Assembly (NCBI GenBank): GCA_036023115.1
Contig: JAYKKT010000076.1
Coordinates: 4,836,001 to 4,900,000 of the forward strand
DNA from: Brasenia schreberi
Taxonomy: Eukaryota > Streptophyta > Magnoliopsida > Nymphaeales > Cabombaceae
DNA length: 64,000 bases
Reading direction: 5' to 3'
Shown here: positions 46,101 to 51,144 of the stretch, in pieces
Layout of the letters: each line of letters starts with the position of its first letter
Position numbering within the stretch: position 1 is the stretch's first letter
The notes under the pieces: generated by a model
What the model saw: the letters and a program-made list of their open reading frames with translations, nothing else
Databases searched by the model: none
Told to the model about the DNA's origin: nothing
Made by a program: the position numbers and the translations under genes

Positions 46101-48487
46101 TAGTTGTCCAATTTTAGAAATTTCTGCAATAGTCCAACGATAACTCCTACTCCATTGGATTTTCATCTTGATTTGCTTGTGATAGACTATCCACACCTCT
46201 ATGAATTGAATCTCCACCAACCCAAGCCACAATCCAAGATAATTGCATGTAGAATCAATCCCAAAATTCACCTATGCATAGAAGTGAAATATGTTTATGC
46301 ATAATTGTTTTCATCGTAATGTTTTTCACTCTACCAACAACAATTTTTTTAAGAACAAGTCTACTTCACCACTAGCAGCCAATGGCAGTGATTGGCAGCT
46401 CAATAAGGCTGTGATACCATGTTATAAGGTCACCTTTATTGATGAGCATTTGTCTCAAACATGAAGTGGGATTGCCTCTACCGAGGTCACCCTTACATCA
46501 GCCACACACACACTTCTATGGCTGCACACTTTTCTCTCTTATTTATTTAGGTTTTTCTTAACGACAACTTATATAGGGGTGTTCTAACTTGAATGACTAA
46601 TCTACCCTTATACTAACAAAACAACTAATAAGTTACACTAAAAGACTAATAATAGGACCAGGGATCTGGAACTAATCCACCGTTACTTCTCAACATCGAG
46701 CTTTATGGAAACAAAGAATCCATGTAGCCGACTCCATCTAGTATGGGAAAAGGCTTAGTTGTTGTTGTTGTTGTCGTCTTAAAACAAATTATAATTTTGG
46801 AGCTAGATTAATAAATGAGATTACTCTTGAATCTTAATCTGCCAAAGTGAAAGGCTCTACGGTGTCAAAATTTAAAAGGAAGGAGAAAGGAACTTGGAGC
46901 ATTTTTGAAGAACCCTTTTCTTAAAAGTATGGACCTTGGAAACTTCTAAAAGAGCTTTTATAGGTATAAAAGAAACTTAAGACCAATAATATGGTGGTAC
47001 CACCAAAGGGCTTTCTACACTTTAAGAGATTAACTGCAGCAGTACTTGAAATTCTGATACGCTTTGATGCTAGATGTAAAACCAAAGAAGCATAAGGTTT
47101 TGATACCCTTGCATTTTTAGGAGGGTTCACGCCAATATGCACTTTTCATTCTTTGAAAAGGAGAAGACAGGTAGAAAGGAATTTTTTTCTAACAATTGTT
47201 TGAGCAGAAGAAATTTGCATTAAATACAGGGTGACTTCATGTCACCTTTTTTTCGTTTTTTCTTCTCAATAGTGTCTTTGGCACTATGGTTAGCATGACT
47301 GATTTTCCTCCGTATACAAGTTCAAAGTAACCTGTACTTAGGTCCACATGGAGTTGTGAATATATATAAGGAAAAATGCCACATCAACAGCACAGGAAAC
47401 GTAACATTTTAAATAAGTTTTTGCTTTTCCCTCTCTGAAAGTGAGAGGTTTCTGTTTCCTTTTATAAGAAACAAAACTCACAAAATTAAATTGCATTTTC
47501 AAGGTGAAATATTCAAAAAAAATACCCAGGTTGAGGCATCTACCTTCCCATCCAGGAGCATAGAATAGACAGCTAAGCCTCTTTCTTTCAGGTCTGATGG
47601 CATGCTACCTAAAATTGTTCCCTGTTCATTGGCTGCAACCTACAAAGATGCAAGTCTGTGATCATCCATGTTTGTGTAAACCACATTTTCATACAAGTGA
47701 AACCAGGTGATTGCTAACAAACAAGGTTGGTTACTCGCAATTTCAATTGTGTATTCCATTATTGCTTATCCAAAGCAATCCTTAGTAAGAAACTCTGAGA
47801 ATAGTACCACAAAGTGAGACCACATGGTCTAATTCATTTATTCTTGTGTGGTGGCAGGCCATTTAGCGACAAACGTATGAAGCAAGAACAATGATAAAAG
47901 TCCCAACCTTAGTTCCACTGGCCACCAATTAATAAAATTTGAAACACCCAAGTTCGCACCTATTAACTAATTAAACAACTGAAATAAAAGAAAGTGGAAA
48001 AACACCTTTAGAGCTTTCTTCACATCCTCTTCCATTGTACTATAAGGTTTTCGTTGTGGTATCCTTAACAGGTATGAGATGTTCTCCAATGGTTCCTGAT
48101 AATAAGAATATAACAATTAAGAAACATGAAGCAGAAAGGGATCCGCAATATGCCTAATTTTGACAAGGACAGGAAAAGGACTTCTGAACATGGAAAAAAA
48201 CAAAAGGATTGAACTAATATTGTATTTTCCTGAATGGACTTCATAGTCGTGTTCGCTGGAATGGCCTTTCTTAGTGCCAGTTCCCCAGTCCTAGGAACTT
48301 TTGTGTCAGGTGAATACAGAACTGCACTTGCACTTGGTATAAACCATGTTCCTGAGCTGTCCATGGGTAATGGGGCCAAAATGTGTGCAAGAACAATGAC
48401 CACAGAACTGGCCTTCTGTAGTCCCTTCGTTAAATGGAGGAGTAATGGAACTGCAGTTGTTGAAGAAGCATGCAGGTGTGGAACTCC
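7140..48487 (-). CDS. CYP37: Chloroplast cyclophilin, CYP37 type (partial, seven exons)
   Basis: Host gene on the minus strand. Exons in order of translation are 48487-48230, 48095-48006, 47639-47544, 30760-30653, 18626-18577, 18205-18100 and 7193-7140. They join in phase to 254 codons without a stop. Tell-tale blocks are [85 protein letters not shown] and [15 protein letters not shown], which I recognise from plant CYP37, a thylakoid-lumen member of the cyclophilin family. Such proteins have an N-terminal helical region before the cyclophilin domain; both are represented. The transit-peptide exon and the domain after AGNFAKL were not found and probably lie outside the window. Odd points: introns of 10.9, 12.0 and 16.8 kb filled with transposons, and a GA donor after exon 48487-48230. 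Confidence 0.9.
7194..8490. other. CYP37 intron, left part, no gene seen
   Basis: AT-rich intronic DNA without a recognisable coding segment. Short open frames here show no family motif and no splice context. The only structure is an 87-bp tandem duplication at 8194-8367. Confidence 0.55.
8194..8367 (+). repeat. 87-bp tandem duplication
   Basis: Two head-to-tail copies, 8194-8280 and 8281-8367, each starting acgaggaaatatcaaag, are identical except for one base (cacctag versus caactag). The near identity implies a recent event inside the intron. Confidence 0.93.
8491..8772 (-). repeat. 3' LTR of the gene-carrying element
   Basis: On the minus strand the LTR starts (T)GTTGAAGAATATG after the polypurine tract and ends ...acgtttttaaca. 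It shares its interior, including the aggaggggg and cttatataatgggttg blocks, with 11006-11169 and with 57741-58228. Confidence 0.85.
9440..9595 (-). repeat. Three diverged tandem units of about 49 bp
   Basis: Each unit contains a variant of catcaagtgtttgatnaaatg followed by caagaga on the minus strand. One frame reads VFDEM-KR-like peptides, reminiscent of a pentatricopeptide repeat, but the spacing is 49 bp rather than about 105 bp, so a PPR protein is not supported. The array lies in the interior of the gene-carrying element. Confidence 0.55.
9651..10030 (-). pseudogene. Captured fragment of gamma-tocopherol methyltransferase
   Basis: Minus-strand translation gives [20 protein letters not shown], then [20 protein letters not shown] and [11 protein letters not shown], and, after a frameshift, [31 protein letters not shown]. 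These are diagnostic blocks of the plant vitamin E enzyme gamma-TMT (VTE4), which methylates gamma-tocopherol in plastids. Breaks: TAG for Gln before VGDA, TAG for Glu in SGEH, a frameshift after RDL and two later stops. The fragment covers roughly the C-terminal half of the methyltransferase domain, starts abruptly after the RPAP2 part and ends after VAPL. It shows no intron, which suggests an mRNA source. Confidence 0.88.
10060..10895 (-). pseudogene. Captured N-terminal part of RPAP2 (RNA polymerase II CTD phosphatase)
   Basis: The minus strand has an ATG at 10895 and encodes [28 protein letters not shown] and NLC-YP, then, after a one-base insertion in a C run near 10690, [40 protein letters not shown] and a lysine-rich region to [11 protein letters not shown]. 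This matches plant RPAP2/RTR1 homologues, which dephosphorylate the Pol II C-terminal domain through a zinc-binding RTR1 fold. The YCS-C cysteine pair is altered to YCSFG. Several TAG/TGA stops interrupt the second half. The reading is continuous over about 280 codons without an intron, which points to reverse transcription of a spliced mRNA. A short leader of 5'UTR type precedes the ATG. Confidence 0.88.
10993..11005 (-). promoter_or_regulatory. Primer binding site
   Basis: The minus strand reads TGGCATCACAGCC directly after the 5' LTR end, close to the plant initiator methionine tRNA primer site TGGTATCAGAGC. The same type occurs at 46407-46419 as TGGTATCACAGCC. Confidence 0.8.
11006..11169 (-). 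repeat. 5' LTR of the gene-carrying element, truncated
   Basis: It is similar to 8491-8655 over its whole length, for example agatcgaatatcacacac and aggaggggg. Similarity stops at ...acaagaagt (11169), where plus-strand copia gag begins. The missing 120 bp were lost by deletion or by the adjoining insertion. Confidence 0.85.
11399..11406 (+). repeat. Left target-site duplication of the hAT
   Basis: AGCATTAG here is repeated exactly at 14829-14836 on the other side of the element. Removing the element and one copy restores copia gag reading ...CAAGCATTAGAGATT, as at 59449-59464. Confidence 0.96.
11417..11590. repeat. Palindromic CGTATCG subterminal array, 5' end of hAT
   Basis: Three perfect inverted repeats lie in series: 11417-11452 (two 18-bp arms, no spacer), 11513-11557 (22-bp arms, 1-bp spacer) and 11555-11590 (18-bp arms, no spacer). 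All consist of CGTATCG or CGATACG joined by short G/C linkers. In hAT elements, transposase binds short subterminal repeats; that these are the binding sites is an inference. Confidence 0.9.
11994..14491 (+). CDS. hAT transposase, 770 aa, three exons
   Basis: Exons are 11994-13821, 13905-14109 and 14212-14491; the introns are GT-AG and the joined length is exactly 771 codons including the stop. The start MAGRGGRDS was chosen because related copies conserve it; an upstream in-frame ATG at 11931 precedes a likely 5'UTR acceptor. An N-terminal BED-type zinc finger uses C33, C36, H50 and C61. The RNase H-like catalytic residues are visible: D267 in MADGWTD, D328 in ITDNAANY and E641 in CERNWS, with the C352-x2-H355 motif. 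The dimerisation block (VWWNRFG to RLRER) closes exon 2. Exon 3 adds about 90 acidic residues. It cuts and pastes its own and related elements, presumably including 21176-22292. Confidence 0.93.
14212..14491 (+). other. Acidic C-terminal exon of the hAT transposase
   Basis: This exon encodes the conserved core [20 protein letters not shown] followed by AWINLEG and then a run dominated by Asp and Glu, ending [11 protein letters not shown]. Homologous exons remain at 20402-20629, in the deleted copy near 21853-21985 and, more distantly, at 41352-41621. It follows the usual C-terminal end of hAT proteins, so it is an added domain. Confidence 0.85.
14736..14776 (+). repeat. (ACGAT)n array in the 3' subterminal region
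   Basis: About eight consecutive units of the pentamer form the inner part of the 3' subterminal region. The non-autonomous copy has a shorter run at 22210-22239. This shows that the binding-motif repeat behaves as a microsatellite. Confidence 0.9.
16614..16985 (+). repeat. copia 3' LTR
   Basis: The LTR begins TGTTAATTGTAATAGG after the polypurine tract gaggggg and ends ATCAACAACAATTTACA. It is 372 bp long. Related LTR ends occur at 52647-52963 and up to 58936, where they are followed by the primer site. Confidence 0.88.
16986..18099. other. CYP37 intron DNA between copia LTR and exon 18100-18205
   Basis: Mostly AT-rich single-copy-looking DNA. A diverged direct duplication with a period near 100 bp covers about 17733-17905 (units begin gccatc-tccaycttggatgtg). 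One short exon-like open segment on the plus strand is listed separately. Confidence 0.5.
17566..17634 (+). CDS. Possible exon of unknown gene (low confidence)
   Basis: Sixty-nine nt, bounded by tggttgttcag and gtatca, are open in one frame and encode [20 protein letters not shown] plus ELK. The stretch is clearly richer in G and C than its flanks, which favours an exon or exon relic. I do not recognise the protein. It lies antisense inside a CYP37 intron, so it may belong to another gene, a captured fragment, or nothing. Confidence 0.35.
18100..18205 (-). CDS. CYP37: CYP37-like exon, start of cyclophilin domain
   Basis: This 106-nt exon contributes one base to the split Arg codon and then 35 codons, [15 protein letters not shown]... 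to NLAIFQ. The acceptor is ctgatgcag and the donor is gtaact. The segment corresponds to the first strands of the cyclophilin fold. The intron upstream is only 371 bp; the one downstream is 10.9 kb. Confidence 0.92.
18577..18626 (-). CDS. CYP37: CYP37-like exon, linker to cyclophilin domain
   Basis: This 50-nt exon encodes [16 protein letters not shown] plus two bases of an arginine codon completed by the next exon (CCA AG|G). The acceptor is cttgaacag and the donor is gtaact. The peptide joins to LTGRALVEF to give the NYPRLTGR start of the cyclophilin domain. The short size and split codon are strong support for a true exon. Confidence 0.92.
18627..19704. other. CYP37 intron DNA, no gene seen
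   Basis: Very AT-rich sequence with no open frame of note and no recognised repeat. It lies between exon 18577-18626 and the LINE piece starting near 19705. Confidence 0.6.
20402..20602 (-). pseudogene. Acidic C-terminal exon of the interrupted hAT, distal part
   Basis: Minus-strand reading gives [20 protein letters not shown] followed by [20 protein letters not shown] and the end [14 protein letters not shown] tail, homologous to exon 3 of the intact copy. The LINE at 20603 cuts it from its upstream part near 25000-25085. Confidence 0.85.
20603..24992 (+). mobile_element. Full-length RTE-type LINE, interrupted by a small hAT
   Basis: The LINE starts gtcaactctgccgatataag and ends ggcttagttgttgttg. 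A 16-bp target duplication with one mismatch flanks it (20587-20602 and 24993-25008, tatcttccaaaatcca). Minus the nested hAT it is about 3.27 kb, like the copies at 49227-52535 and 53557-56779. Endonuclease segments lie near 20990-21175 and 22380-22850, RT at 23752-24297 ([11 protein letters not shown] near 24200) and the 3' domain to 24960. Multiple stops and frameshifts are present. Confidence 0.92.
21176..22292 (+). mobile_element. Non-autonomous hAT family-1 element, 1117 bp
   Basis: The ends are CAGTGTTATCCG and CGGACAACACTG with a perfect 8-bp duplication AGGAAAAG (21168-21175 and 22293-22300). The insert interrupts the LINE endonuclease. It keeps subterminal CGTATCG repeats and, near 21853-21985, a degraded copy of the acidic transposase exon. 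It lacks the catalytic exons, so it must rely on a transposase in trans. Confidence 0.95.
25190..27465 (-). pseudogene. hAT family-1 transposase pseudogene
   Basis: The frame still shows the BED finger, [45 protein letters not shown] and [10 protein letters not shown]. Internal TAA, TAG and TGA codons break it throughout. A 199-bp tandem duplication (25408-25606 and 25607-25805) repeats the exon 1-intron 1 boundary. The remaining acidic exon lies at 25000-25085 and 20402-20602. Confidence 0.88.
25408..25805 (-). repeat. 199-bp tandem duplication inside the dead hAT
   Basis: Both units begin gcaaayattagagacttaat and carry the end of exon 1, the GT donor and most of intron 1. They differ at a handful of sites, so the duplication happened after the hAT inserted. 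Confidence 0.9.
29189..30652. other. CYP37 intron DNA with simple repeats
   Basis: No gene is evident. Simple repeats include (TA)n near 29690, (CA)n/(TA)n near 30100-30130, (CT)n at 30151-30174 and (TA)n at 30177-30194. Short open frames at 29259-29562 have no motif. Confidence 0.55.
30653..30760 (-). CDS. CYP37: CYP37-like exon
   Basis: One hundred and eight nt encode 36 residues, starting [20 protein letters not shown] and ending LELLQ. The acceptor is gttctag and the donor is the perfect gtaagt. It is separated by 12.0 kb from the next exon at 18626. No stop or frameshift is seen. Confidence 0.92.
30761..31098. other. CYP37 intron DNA, no gene seen
   Basis: AT-rich intron between the exon acceptor at 30761 and the target duplication at 31099. 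No motif or repeat beyond A/T runs. Confidence 0.6.
31389..33473 (-). mobile_element. copia element, 3' half, minus strand
   Basis: Going leftward on the minus strand are the reverse transcriptase, RNase H, polypurine tract (gagggggcg, about 31709-31718) and an LTR at 31389-31708 that begins TGTTAGATTAAG. The 5' half is cut off by the hAT inserted at 33474. The LTR differs from the one at 46420-46695, so this is not the partner of that 5' end. Confidence 0.88.
32230..33222 (-). pseudogene. copia reverse transcriptase / RNase H segment
   Basis: A 330-codon uninterrupted stretch begins [15 protein letters not shown] and shows [26 protein letters not shown], the active-site [11 protein letters not shown] and [10 protein letters not shown] of RNase H. 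It is the best-preserved copia RT in the window, but lacks gag, protease and integrase, and RNase H is disrupted near 32160-32250 by a partial duplication. No polyprotein can result. Confidence 0.9.
33474..36311 (+). mobile_element. hAT family-1 element, left part, defective
   Basis: The 5' end is CAGTGTTGTCTG at 33474, preceded by aggtaaat, followed by degenerate CGTATCG palindromes to about 33650. The transposase pseudogene starts near 34043 and runs through the dimerisation exon (35927-36131) into the first 80 bp of the acidic exon, with many stops (for example TAA and TAG in the catalytic region). It is cut at about 36311 by a second-family hAT, and its 3' end is missing, so the flanking duplication cannot be completed. 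Confidence 0.9.
34043..36311 (+). pseudogene. hAT family-1 transposase pseudogene
   Basis: Alignable to the 770-aa transposase throughout. Recognisable parts are [42 protein letters not shown] and the exon-2 block with CERN-SVFEHIH (stop for Trp). Frameshifts and more than ten stops abolish function. Confidence 0.88.
36517..36840 (-). repeat. 78-bp minisatellite in the hAT family-2 leader
   Basis: Units starting gcattcaaccccttcctgcg repeat at 36517, 36600, 36678, 36756 and 36828; the central period is exactly 78 bp. On the minus strand it would encode a 26-residue repeat containing [14 protein letters not shown]. Multiple-of-three length and an open frame in about three units are noted, but no start context or family supports a protein. 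Confidence 0.85.
37834..40047 (+). pseudogene. hAT family-2 transposase pseudogene
   Basis: The reading shows a Gly/Ser-rich start, a BED-like finger (MCKFCNMNF...[13 protein letters not shown]), a DUF659-type region [43 protein letters not shown] and the dimerisation block [29 protein letters not shown] second exon (from about 39909) ends DSKDL-stop at 40047. In-frame stops occur at 38184-38186, 38619-38621 and 38985-38987. The usual Asp in the S-D-GWSD motif is Tyr here. Apart from these the frame is remarkably complete. Confidence 0.88.
40301..41962 (+). mobile_element. hAT family-3 element, right part
   Basis: A third, distinct hAT begins without a 5' end near 40301 inside the transposase. 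The right end ...tttttacaacattgg (41962) resembles the family-1 ACAACACTG end. Its subterminal region (41880-41950) carries gtaccgtacgatac and ccgtatcggtgcccgt repeats. The join to family 2 on the left is a rearrangement rather than a clean insertion. Confidence 0.75.
40318..41621 (+). pseudogene. hAT family-3 transposase pseudogene, internally deleted
   Basis: Recognisable parts are [66 protein letters not shown] and, after a deletion near 41040, the end of the dimerisation block ([10 protein letters not shown] in a shifted frame). An acidic last exon at 41304-41621 contains [20 protein letters not shown] and a Glu/Asp-rich tail, so this family shares the acidic exon design with family 1. 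Several stops are present. Confidence 0.82.
42300..46053 (-). pseudogene. copia gag-pol pseudogene
   Basis: Gag starts [19 protein letters not shown] at 46053 and is broken by many stops; the UBN2-like part is at 45390-45707, the zinc knuckle ([14 protein letters not shown]) near 45290, the protease [15 protein letters not shown] at about 45035 with DSRA in place of DSGA, and integrase at 43317-43613. RT begins near 42780 and includes the GLKQSPR region near 42340. It is dead through stops, frameshifts and the LINE insertion. Confidence 0.87.
43750..44282 (-). mobile_element. 5'-truncated LINE in the copia element
   Basis: 533 bp of LINE 3' end with a (TTG)n tail at 43750 on the minus strand. 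A clear 11-bp target duplication aagaaaattga flanks it (43739-43749 and 44283-44293). A 132-codon open stretch (43776-44174) covers the C-terminal domain with [20 protein letters not shown], without RT. Confidence 0.92.
46420..46695 (-). repeat. copia 5' LTR
   Basis: On the minus strand it starts TGTTGAGAAGTAACGG and ends ...GGTGACCTTATAACA, followed by the primer site TGGTATCACAGCC. It is 276 bp long and abuts the split LINE at 46696. It is not the same sequence as the LTR at 31389-31708, although both share a tagtcattcaagttaga block. Confidence 0.85.
46794..47543. other. CYP37 intron DNA, no gene seen
   Basis: AT-rich intron between the LINE target duplication and the donor at 47543. No repeat or motif recognised. 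Confidence 0.6.
47544..47639 (-). CDS. CYP37: CYP37-like exon
   Basis: Ninety-six nt encode 32 residues, [19 protein letters not shown]... ending LLDGK. The acceptor is tttgtag and the donor is gtagat. It is in phase with both neighbours. The next exon in the transcript is 16.8 kb away at 30760, across the largest transposon nest in the window. Confidence 0.92.
48006..48095 (-). CDS. CYP37: CYP37-like exon
   Basis: Ninety nt encode 30 residues beginning [18 protein letters not shown] and ending VKKALK. The acceptor is ttattatcag and the donor is gtgttt, both of the GT-AG class. It continues the lumenal helical region after MKSIQ. The 134-bp intron before it is one of three short introns of the gene. 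This position is typical for the block [14 protein letters not shown] of the family. Confidence 0.92.
48230..48487 (-). CDS. CYP37: CYP37-like exon with lumen-targeting segment
   Basis: This 258-nt exon encodes 86 residues. The acceptor is tttatcag. It contains a hydrophobic stretch [16 protein letters not shown] and then SASA just before VLYSPDTK. That layout fits a thylakoid transfer domain with an A-x-A cleavage site, so the mature lumen protein would start near VLYSP. It ends ...MKSIQ. The base pair after the expected boundary is GA (gaaaat), not GT. A GT lies 15 nt further (tta|gttcaa) and would add five in-frame residues if used. Confidence 0.88.
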
Positions 48488-49172
48488 CTGATAAATAAAA
48501 TGAAAATGGGAATGAGAATATCCTGAACACTGTACAAGAATGTACGTCATTTGGGAAAGTAATGCTGCCCCAGTTTTAAAAACCAATGTAATCAGCCCAA
48601 GTTGGCTGATTCAAATTGAAAGCCTGACCTTTCAATTTGATGCATGCATACTAGAAGTGATCACTTGTCGGTCAATTGACTAAAGCAAGCTTTTGTGCCT
48701 CAGTGGAGAAACTTTGAATTTTAATTCAGTTTTCTTTTGTACTTTCTAATTTTATTTATTGCCAATGCAAATCGATTTGGTTGGGCTGTCTGAGTTTTCT
48801 ATGTTTGATCCTATCAGCTGACAATTCCTAACAACATTGATGATAGAAACAATGAAGGAATACATAATCAACAGATGCAAGTTGGTTAGTAACACATTAT
48901 GATATCGCAATCTAGGCTTTTGCTGGCAAGCAACCACAACCCTCAAGATCACAATTATAAGCTATCTCTTAGAAGAATGTCAAACATAATACTTGCATAA
49001 AAGGAAATGTGCACAGCATATGTATTTGGCAAACATCATCTTCATTTTCTGAAATCACCTTCATCTGGTTGACTCCTTTCCTACATCACCTTAAGATATT
49101 AAATTGTGGAAATGATAAAGTAAGTTTGAGTAGGAATAGACTTTGAGCATTTACCTATATAAACATACACAC

Positions 49173-49208
<36 letters not shown>
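48488..49208. other. CYP37 upstream intron, no exon recognised
   Basis: This should lie upstream of exon 48230-48487 on the minus strand. I looked for a transit-peptide exon with ATG and a GT donor and found none. An (AT)n tract occupies 49176-49216 and forms part of the LINE target site. Confidence 0.55.
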
Positions 49209-49220
<12 letters not shown>

Positions 49221-49323
49221 GTACAAAACTCGGCCCATGTAAGGGATCACCCTTGCATTGCCGGTCCCAAGCCCGGATAAAGGAGGAGGGTTGTGTTAGG
49301 CTTCCGACAGTCAACATAAAACT

Positions 49324-50225
49324 TTGTCGAATTTTTACAACATGGATTACAAAAATTATGAGCATTGCTTTAGGGCGTCCACACCTAGCGACGTGCTGCA
49401 GAGCCCGAATGCAGTAAGAAGTAAGCAAGGGCCACTATATTTTCGCCCGAATGTAGTGAATCAATTGCAGAGAAGGTTCCCACATCATGGATGGGTGTGG
49501 GTAAAGAAGTTAGTTCCGCTACATTGCCGCCCGAATGTAGTGAAAAATTTTCAGAGAGGGTCTCCGCATTTTGATTATGGACGGATGCGGGGGGTAAAGA
49601 AGCTAGTCCTAGATAATAAGATTCGTATTGGTTCTTGGAATATCAGAACATTATTGGGTAAGCTAATGGAGGTGGTAGATACTATGATTCGGAGAAAGAT
49701 TCATACTCTATGTTTCAAAGAGACAAAATGGGTTGAGAAAAAGAAAAGGAGATAGAGGATACAGGTTTTAAATTATGGTACTCAGGTAAAGAAAAGGCTC
49801 GAAACGGAGTTGGTATTATCATAAATAAAGATTTAAAGGAGAGTGTAGTAGACAAACAACGATATGGTGACCGAATCATGACGTTGAAACTAGTGTTAGG
49901 GGCAGACGTTTTGAATATAGTTTGTGCTTACGCACCCCAAGTAGGACTAGAAGATAGTATAAAGACAGTTTTTTGGGAAGAGTTAGATAAGGTGTTTCAA
50001 AAGATCCCACAAAGGGAGATGATTTGTTTAGGAGGAGATTTAAATGGACATGTTGGTAAAGAGGCATTAGGATATCAAGGGATTCATGGAAACTTTGGTT
50101 TTGGGGATATAAACGAGGAAGGTAGGGAGATTTTAAATTTTGCGATGTCATTTGATCTCTTTATAGTCAATACAATCTTCAAAAAACGAGATGAACATTT
50201 AATTACTTATAAGAGTGGCTTATAA
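49324..50225 (+). pseudogene. LINE ORF, endonuclease part
   Basis: The open stretch 49324-49755 holds MDYKNYEHCF, then two related segments around FRPNVVNQLQR and CRPNVVKNFQRGSP, and the start of the endonuclease IRIGSWNIRTL. A frameshift by loss of a G in wvGEK follows, and the second half continues at 49878-50225 with [11 protein letters not shown] and GGDLNGHVGKEALG. APE-type endonucleases nick the target DNA to prime insertion. Confidence 0.88.
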
Positions 50226-51144
50226 CAAACACAAATTGATTACTTTATTTGTAGAAAAAAAGATAGAGCGTGTTGTAAAGATTGTAAGGTAATTCCAGGA
50301 GAAAGCTTAACCACCCAACATCGACTTTTAGTTATGGATTTATAAATAAAAAAATGGACAAAGAAGAAAAGAGTGCATCGAGCTATTCAGACTAAATGGT
50401 AGAACCTCAAAAGCGAGAAAGAAGATATATTTAAACAGAAAGTCCTTCAAGGAGATGTTTGGAATTATGTTATTACACCCTGTGATATGTGCAACAATAT
50501 GGCTATACATATTAGAAAAGTGGCGAAAGATGTGTTAGGGAGGTGTACCGGCACAAAAAGAAGCTTGGTGGTGGAGTGAAGTAGTACAAAATAAAATCAA
50601 GGCAAAGAGGGCATGTTACAAATTACATTATGCTAAGAAAACTAGTGAAACTTTAGAAGCTTATAAGAAAGCAAAGAAGAAAGCGAAAAAGGCCGTTAGT
50701 GAAGCAAAAGCTAAGATTTGGGAGGACTTATATAAAAAACTCAACTCAAAAGAGGGTGAAAGTGATATTTTTAGGATAGCTAGGGCTAGAGATAAGAAAA
50801 CTAAAGATCTTAATTATGTTAGATGCATAAAAGATGAGGATGAAAAAATTCTAGTGGTAAATGATGATATAAGAAATAGATGAAGAAACTATTTTTATAA
50901 TCTTTTTAATGAAAATAAAGATGTTAGTATTAGTTTAGGAGATTTAGCCAAGTCAGAAAAGTATATAAACCACAATTTCTACCGACGTATTCAAAAGAAT
51001 GAAGTCAAAGAGGCTCTTAAACATATGAAGAGTGGTAAATCGGTAGGACCAGATAATATTCTTATAGAAGTTTGAAAAATACTAGGAGAAATAGGAATCA
51101 CTTGGCTCATAAGACTATTTAATGAAATATGGAAAAACCAAAAG

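Larger units (their letters stand above)
41963..46695 (-). mobile_element. copia element, 5' part, minus strand
   Basis: From the right, on the minus strand: LTR 46420-46695, primer site 46407-46419, leader, gag, zinc knuckle, protease, integrase, start of RT (about 42800-42300). At 42250-41985 an integrase piece reappears out of order, so the left end is rearranged or is another element. A LINE fragment splits it at 43750-44282. A 40-bp tandem duplication lies at 42872-42951. The 3' LTR is missing. Confidence 0.85.
31117..46775 (+). mobile_element. LINE copy split by about 15 kb of later insertions
   Basis: The left piece (31117-31368) starts in the RT domain (cgagagcaagggagg) and the right piece (46696-46775) holds the family 3' end and (TTG)n. 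An 18-bp duplication gtcttaaaacaaattata occurs exactly at 31099-31116 and 46776-46793, proving the two pieces are the ends of one insertion. The middle of the LINE is absent, so a deletion accompanied or followed the insertions. Everything between 31369 and 46695 is younger. Confidence 0.85.

Noticed and set aside
31389..46695. A single 15-kb copia element bounded by the LTRs at 31389-31708 and 46420-46695.
   Set aside because: The two LTRs differ in sequence and begin differently (TGTTAGATTAAG versus TGTTGAGAAGTA), and the expected flanking duplication is absent.
7140..48487. The idea that the CYP37 pieces are gene fragments captured by transposons.
   Set aside because: Exons lie in correct order on one strand, each with splice sites and conserved phase, while the transposons between them are inserted on both strands with target duplications. 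This is a gene with inserted elements, unlike the intronless pieces at 9.6-10.9 kb.
48065..48586. Continuous 173-codon open frame covering the CYP37 exon and beyond.
   Set aside because: Only 48230-48487 matches the family; the parts on both sides are intron read-through, and the next exon is in another frame.
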